A stretch of DNA of 64,000 nucleotides, from the NCBI RefSeq assembly GCF_008802365.1, contig NZ_VZQZ01000007.1:185269-249268 (forward strand), written 5' to 3'. This stretch comes from Oryzomonas japonica (GTDB lineage Bacteria; Desulfobacterota; Desulfuromonadia; Geobacterales; Pseudopelobacteraceae). The notes beneath the pieces were generated by a model. That model was not told the DNA's origin. It worked only from the letters and a program-made list of their open reading frames with translations, and searched no databases. Position numbers and translations under genes: made by a program. Below are positions 63,781-64,000 of this stretch, one piece after another. Position 1 is the first letter of the stretch. Each line of letters starts with the position of its first letter.

Positions 63781-64000
63781 GACGGCATCTGCCCACATGG
63801 TTGTACAAGGTATTCCCGTTTGATTTGCGGGGGGACTGTTCCGTACCCCCAGCACGGGACAGCATCCGCATATCCTGCATTATCAATTTCTACGGCCGGC
63901 TCGACCTGCTTTCCGGTATCCTTCATTCTCTTGCCCAGCAGCACTACGACAGGGAGCGGTTTGAGGTCGTCCTTGTCGAGGATCGAAACGGCACGGATGG
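63777..64000 (+). CDS. Family 2 glycosyltransferase, N-terminal part (cut by window edge)
   Basis: The first 74 residues are visible. After a basic N-terminus comes SIRISCIINFYGRLDLLSG, then ILHSLAQQHYDRERFEVVLV and EDRNGTDG, the beta1-alpha1-beta2 nucleotide-binding start of a GT-A fold (family 2). The ATG overlaps the prenyltransferase stop (ATGA). It suggests a polysaccharide cluster beginning here and continuing beyond the window. Confidence 0.82.
   Translation, partial: MRRHLPTWLYKVFPFDLRGDCSVPPARDSIRISCIINFYGRLDLLSGILHSLAQQHYDRERFEVVLVEDRNGTD

Overview
The window is a gene-dense, moderately GC-rich bacterial chromosome segment with about 64 protein genes. No rRNA, tRNA, CRISPR array or transposase was seen. 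Content and order point to a Desulfuromonadota (Geobacterales) organism of the Geobacter/Pelobacter/Trichlorobacter type. The supporting signs are a kdsD-kdsC-lptCAB-rpoN-hpf-hprK-rapZ-EIIA-HPr-EI block, a pilD/two-component/PilY1/minor-pilin locus, a multiheme c-type cytochrome, stand-alone receiver and HDOD proteins, and LPS heptose/Kdo genes. Genus and species cannot be fixed from the sequence alone.

Layout. 1-0.67 kb: 3' part of an amino-acid-type ABC ATPase with a terminator. 0.7-1.45 kb: an A-rich intergenic region with three dyad repeats and a sigma-54-like promoter ahead of a stand-alone receiver. 1.7-7 kb: ilvC-psd-pssA, a repeat element, a phosphoesterase, sppA and DAHP synthase. 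7.1-9.3 kb: a small membrane protein, gmhB and rmlA. 9.4-13.7 kb: mreC-mreD-mrdA-rodA (cell shape; mreB not adjacent). 13.7-19.7 kb: ptsP, a TPR protein, ackA, a small 2[4Fe-4S] ferredoxin, a DUF2905 protein and queH. 19.9-29.8 kb: kdsD-kdsC-lptC-lptA-lptB-rpoN-hpf-hprK-rapZ-EIIA(Man)-ptsH-ptsI, closely spaced and on one strand. This joins Kdo/LPS export, sigma-54 and a phosphotransferase chain with no sugar permease. 29.8-48.1 kb: prepilin peptidase, histidine kinase, sigma-54 activator, then a canonical -24/-12 promoter leading into two DsbC-like proteins carrying CxxCH motifs, a 1765-residue PilY1, four minor pilins/pseudopilins, a cytochrome with 15 heme-type motifs and three TPR proteins. 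Two of the TPR proteins carry a cysteine-less thioredoxin fold and derive from a 1.02-kb tandem duplication. 48.1-56.9 kb (mostly minus strand): FapA/DUF342, htpG, a YpdA-like flavoprotein, a YtxH protein, a DUF3047 protein, a HAD nucleotidase, an MFS transporter and rmlC. 57-64 kb: M16 protease, dut, M29 aminopeptidase, two uncharacterised proteins, an AAA ATPase, an HDOD protein, a UbiA-type prenyltransferase and the start of a family 2 glycosyltransferase.

How the parts fit. The most interesting unit is 29.8-48.1 kb. It holds a peptidase for pilins, a sensor and sigma-54 activator, a sigma-54 promoter, disulfide isomerases beside a PilY1 with 28 cysteines in its predicted mature form, the minor pilins that would seat PilY1 at a pilus tip, and a multiheme cytochrome with scaffold proteins. 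It reads as a regulated surface module linking pilus assembly to extracytoplasmic redox chemistry. Since rpoN is also in the window, sigma-54 and one set of its probable targets lie within 10 kb of each other.
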